DNA from: Prochloron sp965198675 | GTDB taxonomy: Bacteria; Cyanobacteriota; Cyanobacteriia; Cyanobacteriales; Prochloraceae | Assembly: GCA_965198675.1 (NCBI GenBank) | Contig: OZ240666.1 | Location: 1,426,001 to 1,490,000, forward strand | Reading direction: 5' to 3' | DNA length: 64,000 nt | Shown here: piece by piece, positions 53,679 through 63,274 of the stretch | Numbering within the stretch: the stretch's first letter is position 1 | How the letters are laid out: the number at the start of each line of letters is the position of its first letter | Translations under genes and position numbers: made by a program | The notes under the pieces: model-generated | The model's database searches: none | Told to the model about the DNA's origin: nothing | What the model saw: only the letters and a program-made list of their open reading frames with translations

Positions 53679-54725
53679 TTATGCGAAACCTTTTCCTCTC
53701 TGAATAGAAGGGAGACAGAGACATTTTTCCAACAGAGTTCGCAAATGCTCCAAATCCAAATTTTGACCGATTAACACTAATTGATTCTTCCGCTCCCCTT
53801 TCCATTCATCATCCTCAATAGTAAAGCGCTTACCGCTTAAGTGAAAGATATGACGGCTCGGACTTTCGTCAAACCAAAGAATTCCCTTAGCGCGAAATAC
53901 ATTTAATGGGAGTTGATTGTCCAGAAAATACTGAAACTTCCTAATGGAAAATGGCTTGTCGCTTTGGAAGGATAAAGAGATAAAACCATCATTTTCCAAG
54001 TGGTGGGAGTGGTGGTCATGGTCATGGTCATGGTGGTGGTCATGTTCCGGATCAATTCCCTCAACATATTTATCCGAGGAGAATAAACCGACGCTGAGAA
54101 CTAAAGGGAGGGAGACTTGGGCATTGTGGGTGCGGAGAATTCTCGCTCCTTCCTTCATGTTGCGAATTCTCACCTCCAAAGCATCTACATTCCCTTCAGG
54201 AACCAAATCAGTCTTGTTGAGAACGATGATATCACCGTAGGTAATCTGACTGTCAGCAGCTTGACTGTTGAACAAGTCGAGACTGAAATTGGCGCAGTCC
54301 ACCATGGTAATAATGGAATCGAGGCGAGTCATATCCCGCAATTCCGTTCCCAAAAAGGTAAGTGCTACGGGGAGGGGATCGGCCAAACCAGTAGTTTCCA
54401 CCACCAGATAATCTACCTTCTCTTCCCTTTCCAGAACTTGATACACTGCCTGGACTAAATCCTCATTAATGGTGCAGCAAACACAACCGTTGTTCAGTTC
54501 CACCATATTCTCATCGTTGCTGATAATCAACTCATTGTCAATGCCGATTTCGCCAAACTCATTCACAAGGACAGCAGTTTTCAGTCCTTGTTGGTTGGTT
54601 AAGATGTAGTTGAGGAGAGTAGTCTTGCCGCTACCGAGAAAACCAGTAATGATGGTAACAGGCAATCCCTGTTTCGGAGTATCTATTGCTGGGGCAGCAC
54701 TGGGAGGAGTCGTCACTGTTTGCAT
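53679..54725 (-). CDS. COG0523 (CobW/ZNG1-type) metallochaperone GTPase
   Basis: 348 aa. Walker A GFLGSGKTTLLNYIL, the metal-binding GCVCC signature, VVETTGLADP, the NKTD guanine motif, and a His-rich loop (EHDHHHDHDHDHHSHH) before the C-terminal CobW_C domain (KGILWFDESPSRHIFHLSGK). Members move Zn, Co or other metals into client enzymes; the His loop suggests zinc. A zinc-independent neighbour that would prove Zur control is not seen. Divergent from cysS, whose product is a zinc enzyme. Confidence 0.9.
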   Translation of the reverse strand: MQTVTTPPSAAPAIDTPKQGLPVTIITGFLGSGKTTLLNYILTNQQGLKTAVLVNEFGEIGIDNELIISNDENMVELNNGCVCCTINEDLVQAVYQVLEREEKVDYLVVETTGLADPLPVALTFLGTELRDMTRLDSIITMVDCANFSLDLFNSQAADSQITYGDIIVLNKTDLVPEGNVDALEVRIRNMKEGARILRTHNAQVSLPLVLSVGLFSSDKYVEGIDPEHDHHHDHDHDHHSHHLENDGFISLSFQSDKPFSIRKFQYFLDNQLPLNVFRAKGILWFDESPSRHIFHLSGKRFTIEDDEWKGERKNQLVLIGQNLDLEHLRTLLEKCLCLPSIQRGKGFA

Positions 54726-54806
54726 AACCTAGCGGTCGTAACCTCTATATAATCGATAAGGATGTCCATGTACATCCCGTGCTCTTATATTATTGCTTAT
54801 TTGCTC

Positions 54807-56303
54807 ATGACCCTAACTATTTATAACACTCTCACCCGCCGTAAAGAACCATTTGAATCCCGCCAACCGGGGAAAGTGCAGATGTACTGCTGCGGGATTA
54901 CTGTCTACGACTACTGTCACCTGGGTCATGGACGGACTTGTATTGTCTGGGATGTAGTCCGCCGCTATCTAGAATGGCGGGGTTATGAGGTACAATACGT
55001 GCAGAATTTTACCGATATTGACGATAAGATTCTCAACCGAGCACGAGCTGAGGGGACCTCCATGGAAGCAGTATCGGAACGGTTCATCCAGGCTTATTTT
55101 GAGGATATGGAGCAGTTGAACGTCCGCTCAGCAGATGCTTATCCTCGGGCTACTCATACTCTAGATGGCATTAAACGCTTGGTGTACGAGTTGGAACAAA
55201 AAGGCTATGCTTATCCCGAGCAAGGGGATGTTTACTATTCCGTTCGCCAATTTGCCGATTACGGGAAGCTTTCAGGACGGAAGTTAGAAGATTTGCAAGC
55301 AGGAGCCAGCGGACGGGTGGAAGTGGAAGACCCTGACTCCCAAAAGAAGAAAGACCCCTTTGATTTTGCCCTCTGGAAGGCTGCTAAACCAGGAGAACCT
55401 GCTTGGGAGTCCCCTTGGGGACCCGGACGTCCCGGCTGGCATATTGAATGTTCAGCCATGGTGCGAGAGCGTTTGGGGGAAACCATCGACTTTCATATGG
55501 GGGGAGGGGATTTGATTTTCCCCCACCACGAAAATGAAATTGCCCAGTCGGAAGCGGTGACGGGTAAACCCCTAGCCCGGTATTGGCTCCACAACGGTAT
55601 GGTAAAGGTTGGCGGCCAGAAAATGTCTAAGTCCCTGGGGAATTTCGTCACGATTCGGGATACGCTAGCCCAATACGATCCTATGGCGGTGCGGTTGTTT
55701 GTTCTCCAAGCCCAATACCGCAAACCCTTGGATTTTACCCCCGAAGCCTTGGCTGCTGCTACCAATGGTTGGAAAACTTTAAAAGAGGGGTTGCTATTTG
55801 GTTATCACTATGTTATAAATAATTATTGGGAAGATGATTCCCCAAACCCCAATCCTACCCCCCCTAGGGGGGTAGGGGGGGTCCCTCCCACCCCCAATCC
55901 TCTAGCACAACGATTCCGGGAAGCGGTGGATGAGGATTTTAACTTTGCTGGCGGTTTGGCGGTTTTGTTTGAAATTGCTAAAAAATTACAGCGGGAAGCT
56001 AATATTTTGGTTCACCAGGGAGAAAGCACAACTTCTGGGGTCCAGTTGCAGCAGCAATGGCAGACTTTAGTAGAATTGGCAGGGGTTTTGGGATTTACGG
56101 CGGAACCTGACGAGAAAGTGCTCGAAAGTGATGGGGGTTTGAGGGATGAGGAGATTGAAGCACTGATTGAAAAACGTGCAGCAGCGCGAAAAGAGAAGAA
56201 TTTTGCCGAGGGCGATCGCATTCGGGACGAATTCTTTTCTCTTGGCATAACCCTTATAGATAGCCCTGGTGGAGTTACTCATTGGCATAGAAAAATTAAG
56301 TAA
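54807..56303 (+). CDS. cysS: Cysteinyl-tRNA synthetase
   Basis: 498 aa from MTLTIYNTLTRRKEPF (ATG 54807); upstream codons from 54762 add a non-family hydrophobic stretch. HIGH-type motif HLGHGR, KMSKS intact (GGQKMSKSLGNF), zinc ligands Cys in YCCGITVYD, Cys in HIECSAM and His in FPHHENEIAQSE. Between the catalytic core and the C-terminal helices there is a Pro/Gly insert (SPNPNPTPPRGVGGVPPT) encoded by a palindromic element at 55851-55886. Presumably functional, since the insert lies in a linker. Confidence 0.95.
   Translation: MTLTIYNTLTRRKEPFESRQPGKVQMYCCGITVYDYCHLGHGRTCIVWDVVRRYLEWRGYEVQYVQNFTDIDDKILNRARAEGTSMEAVSERFIQAYFEDMEQLNVRSADAYPRATHTLDGIKRLVYELEQKGYAYPEQGDVYYSVRQFADYGKLSGRKLEDLQAGASGRVEVEDPDSQKKKDPFDFALWKAAKPGEPAWESPWGPGRPGWHIECSAMVRERLGETIDFHMGGGDLIFPHHENEIAQSEAVTGKPLARYWLHNGMVKVGGQKMSKSLGNFVTIRDTLAQYDPMAVRLFVLQAQYRKPLDFTPEALAAATNGWKTLKEGLLFGYHYVINNYWEDDSPNPNPTPPRGVGGVPPTPNPLAQRFREAVDEDFNFAGGLAVLFEIAKKLQREANILVHQGESTTSGVQLQQQWQTLVELAGVLGFTAEPDEKVLESDGGLRDEEIEALIEKRAAARKEKNFAEGDRIRDEFFSLGITLIDSPGGVTHWHRKIK
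55851..55886. repeat. In-frame palindromic insert (cysS)
   Basis: CCTACCCCCCCTAGGGGGGT continuing in G-rich sequence; a self-complementary arm pair read in frame as NPTPPRGVGG. Confidence 0.75.
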
Positions 56304-56475
56304 GCTGTGGGAGAGTAATGAGAGAGGACGTGCGAGACAGTTAAGAAATTATGGAGCTTATACCAAGTTGCGGTCAAACGTACAACTTTCTCTTCCCCCT
56401 ATCTCCCTATCCCCCTATCCCCCTATCAGTTTCTGTCCAGTGAGTACCAGAAGTGGGGCTAACAACATTGTTTAA

Positions 56476-57402
56476 TTACTGTTTTTCTCGTTCTGCATAA
56501 GCGGCATAAACTCCCTGGACATTGTACCAGTTGAGGAAAATGCGGGCTATTGACCCCGCTAACTGGGGTTTTTCCCTATCTATTAACCATTGTAATAATG
56601 GTGCCATGGTTCTCTCGTTCAAATGCCCCCCAAGGGAGAGGATACCCCAAAGAAGACGGTGGAACCAGGTCATCTGGATCATCAGCCGCACTGCAAAGGT
56701 AGGATGCTTTTGATAGAATAGGACTCCCATGCGTCCCCGTTGGATTTCTTTTTCAATTAACTGGGGAATTTGGGCTAAACTGAAATCTGGATGCCAATGA
56801 TAACCCACTGCATTGGGACATTTAATTAATTTGAGTCCCAGTTGTTTGAGACGCACCCCCAATTCCAAATCTTCCCAACCGTAGAGTTGAAAGCGGGTGT
56901 CGAACAGTCCGGCTTTTTCCAGCCAAGACTTGGCGATCGCCACATTCCCGGTGGCAAAATAAGCGGCGGAAAAATCGGTTATTTTGTAGGGTTCTGCGGT
57001 AGGATCGGCGAAATTGCAGGTATTAATTACTCTGCCGTAAGTAAAGATACCGCTCCCCAGTTGCTTTTCTCCTTCTACCAAAGCTCTAGCGTGAGCTTGA
57101 AGGAAATACTCTGTGACAACTAAATCACTATCTATAAATACGATGATGTTCCCACTTGCTCTCAAAACTCCCAGATTTCTAGCTGCTGCTGGTCCTTGAT
57201 GCCTTTGAGATAGCCATCTGATGTGGGACAATTCCTTTTTATGTGCTAGTAACCACTCCAAAGTACCGTCCGTGGAGCCATCATCCACGACTATAACTTC
57301 ATAGGAGTCATCATCGCTCAATTGCTGATTTTGCAGAGCTTTCAAGCATTTAGCCAAAATTGGCAGGCGATTATAAGTAGGAATGACAACGGTTAAAAAC
57401 AC
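56476..57402 (-). CDS. Family 2 glycosyltransferase
   Basis: 308 aa, GT-A fold. VVIPTYNRLPILAKCLKAL at the start, VIVVDDGSTDGTLEW, the DxD-type metal site FIDSDLVV, and a galactosyltransferase-like block GWEDLELGVRLKQLGLKL. The C-terminal third is helical (WLIDREKPQLAGSIARIFLN W). Transfers a sugar from a nucleotide donor; acceptor unknown. It is divergent from the LdcB-like gene. Confidence 0.9.
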   Translation of the reverse strand: MFLTVVIPTYNRLPILAKCLKALQNQQLSDDDSYEVIVVDDGSTDGTLEWLLAHKKELSHIRWLSQRHQGPAAARNLGVLRASGNIIVFIDSDLVVTEYFLQAHARALVEGEKQLGSGIFTYGRVINTCNFADPTAEPYKITDFSAAYFATGNVAIAKSWLEKAGLFDTRFQLYGWEDLELGVRLKQLGLKLIKCPNAVGYHWHPDFSLAQIPQLIEKEIQRGRMGVLFYQKHPTFAVRLMIQMTWFHRLLWGILSLGGHLNERTMAPLLQWLIDREKPQLAGSIARIFLNWYNVQGVYAAYAEREKQ

Positions 57403-57548
57403 AGACTTTTTTTCACTTGCTGAAGCTTGATGACAGCTTACTGCTATATACTACCGCAAGAGTACTTACCCGGGAGCATCGCGTCCTCCTGCCCATTAAA
57501 TTAGGTAGAGTCGATGCAGCAAATCGAATAAAATAGGGAGAAGAAGTT

Positions 57549-58304
57549 TTGGATAAGGCCAGAATGCCAGAACCACCAGCTCAACTATCTACAATACCTG
57601 ACGATATTCCAGAAGCGTTGCGAGAAATATCGGATAAGAGCAGCTCTTCGCAACAAAGCTTGCTCAGATTAGTGATGTCCGGGTTGTTTGGATTAGGGGC
57701 GATCGCCCTACTTACCTTAGCTCTTATCTTTCAGCCAATAGAGGGGAAAGAGGTGGTAGACGAAAAACCACCACCAGAAACCCCTCCTATCAATAAACCC
57801 GACATCCTACCAAATATCCTCGGACATCTGAGTTACGAGGAAGCCCCCACAGGGTCGTTACAAGCAGTAACCTCTGATGGCAGGGTTCGCTTGCGACAGG
57901 GGGCGGCAGCGAAATTTAGACAAATGCAGTCAGCAGCAAGGGCTGAGGGGGTTATTCTCACACCCATTTCCGGTTTTCGTTCTGTTCAGGACCAGGAATA
58001 CTTGTTTTTTAAGATTAAAGAAGAACGGGCCCAAAATACGGCTAAACGGGCAGAAGTGAGCGCTCCTCCCGGTTACAGCGAGCACCATACGGGATATGCT
58101 ATAGATATCGGCGATGGCAAAGTCCCGGCAACTAATTTGGCAACCAGTTTTGAAAATACTGCTGCCTTTCGCTGGCTAAGAGCCAATGCAGCTAAGTATA
58201 GTTTTGAGCTATCCTTTCCGAAGGATAATCCCCAAGGAATCAGTTACGAACCTTGGCATTGGCGTTTTGTGGGCGATAGCCACAGTTTGGATACCTTTTA
58301 TTAA
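57549..58304 (+). CDS. LdcB/VanY-type D,D- or L,D-carboxypeptidase (M15B)
   Basis: 251 aa from TTG 57549 (GGGAGAAGAAG just upstream); ATG 57564 is an alternative. One transmembrane helix (about 41-62, VMSGLFGLGAIALLTLALIF), a Pro-rich linker, then the M15 zinc peptidase: SGFRSVQDQEYLF, Zn motif SEHHTGYAIDIGD and EPWHWRF. Trims peptidoglycan stem peptides in the periplasm. Confidence 0.9.
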   Translation: MDKARMPEPPAQLSTIPDDIPEALREISDKSSSSQQSLLRLVMSGLFGLGAIALLTLALIFQPIEGKEVVDEKPPPETPPINKPDILPNILGHLSYEEAPTGSLQAVTSDGRVRLRQGAAAKFRQMQSAARAEGVILTPISGFRSVQDQEYLFFKIKEERAQNTAKRAEVSAPPGYSEHHTGYAIDIGDGKVPATNLATSFENTAAFRWLRANAAKYSFELSFPKDNPQGISYEPWHWRFVGDSHSLDTFY

Positions 58305-58351
58305 GCAAAAAATCTCCTAGGGACGCTCAAATAAGGGAAAGATAGGCAACT

Positions 58352-59170
58352 ATGACTAATTATCAAGTAAGTCGGGAATGGTGGGTAGAGCGTTGGCTGG
58401 AGTTGCTAAGTTCCTACCGCTTTAAGAAACGCTTAGAAAGATCCCGTATCTACGCTAGGGAGGGAAATGTCCTCAGAATCGAATTTAAAGGCGCCCAAGT
58501 ATTGGCTAAAGTACAGGGAAGCGGTCGGGAACCCTATCAAGTTTCTCTCTCTCTGGAGCCTTTTAGCGATGAAGACTGGGAATACGTAGTGGAAACAATG
58601 TCGAATAAGGCAGTTTTTTCGGCTCAATTGTTAGCGGGGGAAATGCCCCACAATATTGAAGAGGTATTTACTGCTAATGGTGTGAGTCTGTTCCCTTTTA
58701 CTTTGCAGGAAATTAATTCTCGCTGTACTTGTCCCGACGGAGCTAATCCTTGCAAGCATATCGGTGCGGTTTACTATCAACTCGCCGAGCGCTTTAGGGA
58801 AGAGCCTTTTGTTTTGTTCCAGTTACGGGGACGCACTAAAGCACAAATCCTTGAGCAACTGCGCCAATTACGCCATTCCGGAATGGAAGAGCAAGATAAA
58901 AAAGCGGCTCTCGTTGAAGATAATACCCCGAACTCAGGACTGGAAAGCAGTTCCAAGACTCTCGAATTCGAGAGGTTTTGGCGCTACGAAGAGTCTATGT
59001 CATCTTCTCTGGTGGAGATCGTACCACCCCAAGATGGCAAAACTGTTCTCAATGTTCTTGGTAATATTCCCCTAGCTGCTGCGGACGCTCGGGTAGTGAG
59101 ACAATATTTAGAAGCAGTATATCAAACAGCAAGTCAGCAGGCAATGATAGCAGCTTTGAATCGGGAGTAA
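58352..59170 (+). CDS. SWIM zinc-finger protein
   Basis: 272 aa. The SWIM motif CTCPDGANPCKHIGAVYY (C-x-C-x6-C-x-H) lies at about 128-145, preceded by a beta-rich region typical of bacterial SWIM proteins (VLRIEFKGAQVLAKVQGSG). Such genes usually sit beside a SNF2-type helicase; none is present here. Probably nucleic-acid or protein binding. Confidence 0.85.
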   Translation: MTNYQVSREWWVERWLELLSSYRFKKRLERSRIYAREGNVLRIEFKGAQVLAKVQGSGREPYQVSLSLEPFSDEDWEYVVETMSNKAVFSAQLLAGEMPHNIEEVFTANGVSLFPFTLQEINSRCTCPDGANPCKHIGAVYYQLAERFREEPFVLFQLRGRTKAQILEQLRQLRHSGMEEQDKKAALVEDNTPNSGLESSSKTLEFERFWRYEESMSSSLVEIVPPQDGKTVLNVLGNIPLAAADARVVRQYLEAVYQTASQQAMIAALNRE

Positions 59171-59290
59171 TATCAATTATCAATCAATTAAAAAACAATT
59201 ATGAAAAACCATTTTATTATGGAACATCTTTTTTGCTTAGAAGATTAATGTTAAATTAATATCAACTTGATATAACCTTAGGAGGTCATT

Positions 59291-60274
59291 GTGTTTCAGT
59301 TTATAGGGATTATAGGGATAGGTATTATTGCTTTTGGTGTAGGTATGTTTATATCAAATGTGATGCAGAAGCAAAAGCTGAAAAAACTAAAGCAGCTTCA
59401 GGAGCAAGAATTAAAGAACCGGCTGACAGCAGCGGAGGAAAACCACGAGTCGAGACTGCAAGAAACTATCACTTCCTTACAAGCAGATTATCAGCAGCAG
59501 TTAAGTGAGCAAACCGAGCAAATCCAAGCATCTCATCGCTCTCAATTAGCAGAAATAGAGGATCGCAATCGCGACTTAGAAGCATCTCATGAAGCGCAAA
59601 TTCAGGAATTAACAACGACCCATCAATCTGAAATAGAAGGATTAAAACAGCACCATAAAGAGGAAATTCAGTCTCTGGAACAATCTCAGCAGGGTAAAGT
59701 TAAAGCATTAGAGCAATCTTATCAAACTCAAATCCAGGAATTAACAACGACCCATCAATCTGAAATAGAAGGATTAAAACAGCACCATAAAGAGGAAATT
59801 CAGTCTCTGGAACAATCTCAGCAGGGTAAAGTTAAAGCATTAGAGCAATCTTATCAAACTCAAATCCAGGAATTAACAACGACCCATCAATCTGAAATAG
59901 AAGGATTAAAACAGCACCATAAAGAGGAAATTCAGTCTCTGGAACAATCTCAGCAGGGTAAAGTTAAAGCATTAGAGCAATCTTATCAAACTCAAATCCA
60001 GGAATTAATCTCAGCTCATCAATCTGAAATAGAAGGGTTAAAACAGCAGCATGCTGATGAACTTCAGTCTCCGGAACAATCCCTGGAGGGTAAAATTCCA
60101 GAATTAGAGCTAAGTAATGAAGTCCAATCTGAGTTTCTGGAACAATTGGCAAAATATTCTCCAACTGGAACTGAGGAATTAGAGCAGTTCTATGAAACAC
60201 CAATCCAGTCTTTAGAAGAATCTAATCAGTTTGAGGGGGAAGAGTTCGAGAGTGCCATGACTCCAGAATTATGA
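59291..60274 (+). CDS. Membrane-anchored coiled-coil protein built of 44-residue repeats
   Basis: 327 aa; GTG start with AGGAGG six bases upstream. The N-terminal helix (FIGIIGIGIIAFGVGMFISN V) is followed by a long Gln/Glu/Lys coiled coil. Residues about 103-234 are three copies of a 44-aa unit (IQELTTTHQSEIEGLKQHHK ... KVKALEQSYQTQ), identical in DNA over 132 bp each; a fourth has diverged (ELISAHQSEIEGLKQQHADE). The acidic C-terminus is non-repetitive. Likely a scaffold or spacer at the membrane; family unknown. Confidence 0.75.
   Translation: MFQFIGIIGIGIIAFGVGMFISNVMQKQKLKKLKQLQEQELKNRLTAAEENHESRLQETITSLQADYQQQLSEQTEQIQASHRSQLAEIEDRNRDLEASHEAQIQELTTTHQSEIEGLKQHHKEEIQSLEQSQQGKVKALEQSYQTQIQELTTTHQSEIEGLKQHHKEEIQSLEQSQQGKVKALEQSYQTQIQELTTTHQSEIEGLKQHHKEEIQSLEQSQQGKVKALEQSYQTQIQELISAHQSEIEGLKQQHADELQSPEQSLEGKIPELELSNEVQSEFLEQLAKYSPTGTEELEQFYETPIQSLEESNQFEGEEFESAMTPEL
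59609..60004. repeat. Three 132-bp tandem coding repeats
   Basis: Three consecutive 132-bp units, base-for-base the same apart from the first codons, in frame within the coiled-coil gene. Confidence 0.9.
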
Positions 60275-60649
60275 TGTTTTGTCATGGTACAAGGTCAACT
60301 GTCATGGTACAAGGTCAACTGTCATGGTACAACTGTCATGGTACAAGGTCACTGCTATTGCGAAGCTTTGCGTAAGTTTTGCGAAGCAACCGCCCTTGGC
60401 GTCCCGCGTAAGCGTCCCGCCCTTGGCGTCCTGCTACCATGGTACGTGATTACTGGTCACTGGTAACTGAAAGGTGAAGATGGCGCTGCCCCCAGGCAGC
60501 GTATGTAGGGTGTGGGGAAATTTAAACCCGGTCGGGGTTTTATAAGGTAGCCCGCAATTTATTCGCAGGGCTAGCCATATAGAGTAATTTCTAAATTCTC
60601 TTTTTGACCGCAACTTAGTATGAACCCCTAAACCCTACACTCTGTATTT
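60275..60649. repeat. Intergenic repeat mosaic
   Basis: In order: GTCATGGTACAAGGTCAACT units (60283-60350), the GCGAAGCAACCGCC/GGCGTCC repeat (60357-60432), the CCATGGTACGTGATTACTGG unit shared with 41.2-42.1 kb, and an inverted GCCCGCAATTTATTCGCAG repeat (60527-60575). No gene. Confidence 0.85.
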
Positions 60650-63274
60650 TTATGCCTGTCCTTTGCGAGTCATGCCAATACCTAAGCGGTAAAGATCGGG
60701 AACTTTGTATCGCTTGACATTGTCTTCATCTCCTTCGTAGATGGAAAGAAGACCCACTTCTCGCGCTAGACTAAGTTGTTCCTCTAATTGAGACAACTCA
60801 CTAGCTTCAAAAGGCGATCGCCCCAATGCTTGCAGTTGCTTAATTAGGTCTTGAAGCTCAGGAAACTCCTCCTTAACAAGTGCATCGAATGCTTCTGTGG
60901 ATACTTTCTCTAGGGAAGAACTTAACCCACGGGGTCGAATTACTGTCTTCCCATAGGGAGTTTTGGATTGTTCCCTGACTTCCCAATCAGTAGCAGCGGC
61001 AAAAAGTTGCAGCAGAGCGCGAGGATTGCGGTTAGAACTTCCGTCAGCTAAACGATTCCACACCCAGTTGCGGGTAAAAGCTGATTTTCCTCCTTTCATG
61101 CGCTCTCCTACTAACAAATTCCACACCTGGAATACCTGAGATTCCGGCCAATAATCGTAATCTTTCAAAAAACTCTTATCCTGGATTGAAGTGCTAACCA
61201 GTTGTTGAAAAGTGGAAGACTGTAGTGCTTGTTTGATAGCTACTTTAAAAAAGTCAGCTTTATTGAGCCAACTCAAAGTAACATAGCGACCAAAAAAGTG
61301 GCTTTTATTCTCAAAGCGGAGCTTACGCCAAATATCCTCTCTTAAAAGGACTTTAAATCTGAGGTTTTGGAGATTGTCTCCCAGATCTAAGATAAAGGAG
61401 AGCAATCCCTCAATGGCCTTAGTCCGTCTTTGACGGTCAGTTTCTGTACTGCCAAAACCAGTGTCAAGACCATCGAAGAGCAGAATTGTATTGGATTGTG
61501 CAGCGCTATCGAGACGGGTCAACCAATCTCTGGCTAAAAGTCCCAGCTCGGGAGTTTCTAGCATCTTCTTAATGCATTGAACTACTTTGAATTCGCTTGT
61601 TAGTTGGTCTTGTAAACAACTTGCTAATGTTTCCTCTGGCAAGATTTTCTTTTTTTCAAATAGGGGCGACAAGTAGCAGCTAATACAAGTCTGGATAATC
61701 CAAAACTCTCGCCAACTAACGTTATTAGCTGTCAAAGCTTCTTCAATGGATTTGAATCCATCAGAGGAGATGATCCAAAAATTTTCTCTCTTCAGCTTAC
61801 TGGGAGACATGACCACTAGGGAGGTTCTCTGGGTACCTTCCATAATGCGGCGAAAGATGGCAGTTTTTCCCGTTCCTTTGCGACCTAAAACTAAAGGTGT
61901 TCCTGGTTGGAGTGCTTTATTTACTAATTCTGTTTCAACAAAGGTTTCGAGAAAATTCTCTTGATTCTCAGCGGTACCGCCTGAGAATCGCAACTCTTTC
62001 AGCACCTTCGTCTTTAAATCCGATAAACTGACTTGCTGGAGACGCTCTTCGTTCTTGGTAGGTAGGAAAAGTTCCACCCATTCTGCCACTTTCTCAAAAT
62101 CCCGCCAGGTTTCCCTGTCAAACAAAATTCCATCGGAAGTAGCGATCGCCTCTCTATAAGGAACAAAGTGGGTAATCTCCCCTGACTCAATTTTGTTCCC
62201 TTCAGAACGCTTACCATCCAGATCCGAAAGCCAATCGCTAATCCATTCTATAGCTCTGTGTTGGTATCGCTGAACTACTTCTGGTGCTTTACTTGCAGGA
62301 ATAGGAGAAACCAGGAACCGTGGTTCGGGAGTCAGCCCTTGTTCTGGACGGTTGGTATGAGCTGCCAGCATTGCCCGAACCAATGCTTCAGTACCTATCT
62401 GGGTTTGGGGATGAGGAAAAAAGACGATAATGGCCAAGTCAGCTAAGTCAAAAAGTAACGGTCCGTTTAAGGGAGTAATACCAGTGCGAGCGTCCAACAG
62501 AATCACATCTGGTTTAAAAGATAACTGGTGACCCAGTATTTGCATCAAATCTCGCAGGGGATTTCTTTCCTCCCGATACCAAGCCTCTGGATCCATAAAA
62601 TTAAGCAGCCGTGCGTAATTGGCATTGGGTTTTCCAGCAGGCAAACAATAGAGTTCATCGGTTTCAGAAATGCGCAGGATATGATTTTGGATATCAGGAC
62701 GCTCTCCTTGGTCCAGAATGAGCAGGATAGATAATAATCCTTGATCTTCTCTAATCTCCTTTTCTTTCCCGAAAAGGGCTGTTAACCCCGGGGCTTCTAA
62801 ATCCATGTCTACACAAAGCACGGTGCGTCCTCTACTGGCGAGAATCCGCGCCGTATAAGCTAATGCGGTGGAGCGACCTACCCCTCCTCGCAAAGAATAA
62901 AAAGTTGCCACAATAGGACGGTCTAAATCTTCATCTAAATCAGAAGGGAAAAGGACATGCTCGGGAATCTGTTTCCCGCGAGCTAATGCTTGTGGCCACA
63001 TAGGAATGTCTTCCAAGTCTGAATCTAGAGGAAGAGTTCCAGCCCATTCCCGTTCGGTAGGAGTCAGCAGCTTTAGCAACTCAATAGTTATTTCTTCAAG
63101 TCCTGCTAGAACTATGGACTTTCGTTCCCAATAAGACTTGTCAGCAAATTCTGATGACACCACTACAATATTCCAGCCTAGAAAGGGATCTGGTTGAACT
63201 CGTAAATCCTCAATTTCCAGGTTGGCATTAGCCATATTCTCGATAATACGTTCTTTGATTTGCTCTCTATTCAT
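60650..63274 (-). CDS. Two-P-loop ATPase (MinD/ParA-like RGGVGR domain + AAA/STAND-like domain), HEPN partner
   Basis: 874 aa from ATG 63274 (MNREQIKERIIENMANANLE), which overlaps the HEPN stop as ATGA with GAGGAG upstream; the frame is open further but upstream codons lie inside the HEPN gene. Domain 1 (about 120-400) is MinD/ParA-like, FYSLRGGVGRSTALAYTARI and VLCVDMDLEAPGL, but both signature lysines of KGGxxK are Arg. Domain 2 (about 430-780) has a normal P-loop (LVLGRKGTGKTAIF) and a Walker B ILLFDGLD. The C-terminus is a winged-helix-like region (LEEQLSLAREVGLLSIYEGD). This resembles ATPases of NTP-dependent conflict (defence) systems. Confidence 0.8.
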   Translation of the reverse strand: MNREQIKERIIENMANANLEIEDLRVQPDPFLGWNIVVVSSEFADKSYWERKSIVLAGLEEITIELLKLLTPTEREWAGTLPLDSDLEDIPMWPQALARGKQIPEHVLFPSDLDEDLDRPIVATFYSLRGGVGRSTALAYTARILASRGRTVLCVDMDLEAPGLTALFGKEKEIREDQGLLSILLILDQGERPDIQNHILRISETDELYCLPAGKPNANYARLLNFMDPEAWYREERNPLRDLMQILGHQLSFKPDVILLDARTGITPLNGPLLFDLADLAIIVFFPHPQTQIGTEALVRAMLAAHTNRPEQGLTPEPRFLVSPIPASKAPEVVQRYQHRAIEWISDWLSDLDGKRSEGNKIESGEITHFVPYREAIATSDGILFDRETWRDFEKVAEWVELFLPTKNEERLQQVSLSDLKTKVLKELRFSGGTAENQENFLETFVETELVNKALQPGTPLVLGRKGTGKTAIFRRIMEGTQRTSLVVMSPSKLKRENFWIISSDGFKSIEEALTANNVSWREFWIIQTCISCYLSPLFEKKKILPEETLASCLQDQLTSEFKVVQCIKKMLETPELGLLARDWLTRLDSAAQSNTILLFDGLDTGFGSTETDRQRRTKAIEGLLSFILDLGDNLQNLRFKVLLREDIWRKLRFENKSHFFGRYVTLSWLNKADFFKVAIKQALQSSTFQQLVSTSIQDKSFLKDYDYWPESQVFQVWNLLVGERMKGGKSAFTRNWVWNRLADGSSNRNPRALLQLFAAATDWEVREQSKTPYGKTVIRPRGLSSSLEKVSTEAFDALVKEEFPELQDLIKQLQALGRSPFEASELSQLEEQLSLAREVGLLSIYEGDEDNVKRYKVPDLYRLGIGMTRKGQA

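Noticed and set aside
53944..54240. Trp/Ser-rich plus-strand ORF opposite the CobW gene
   Set aside because: Antisense of the His-rich metal-binding loop.
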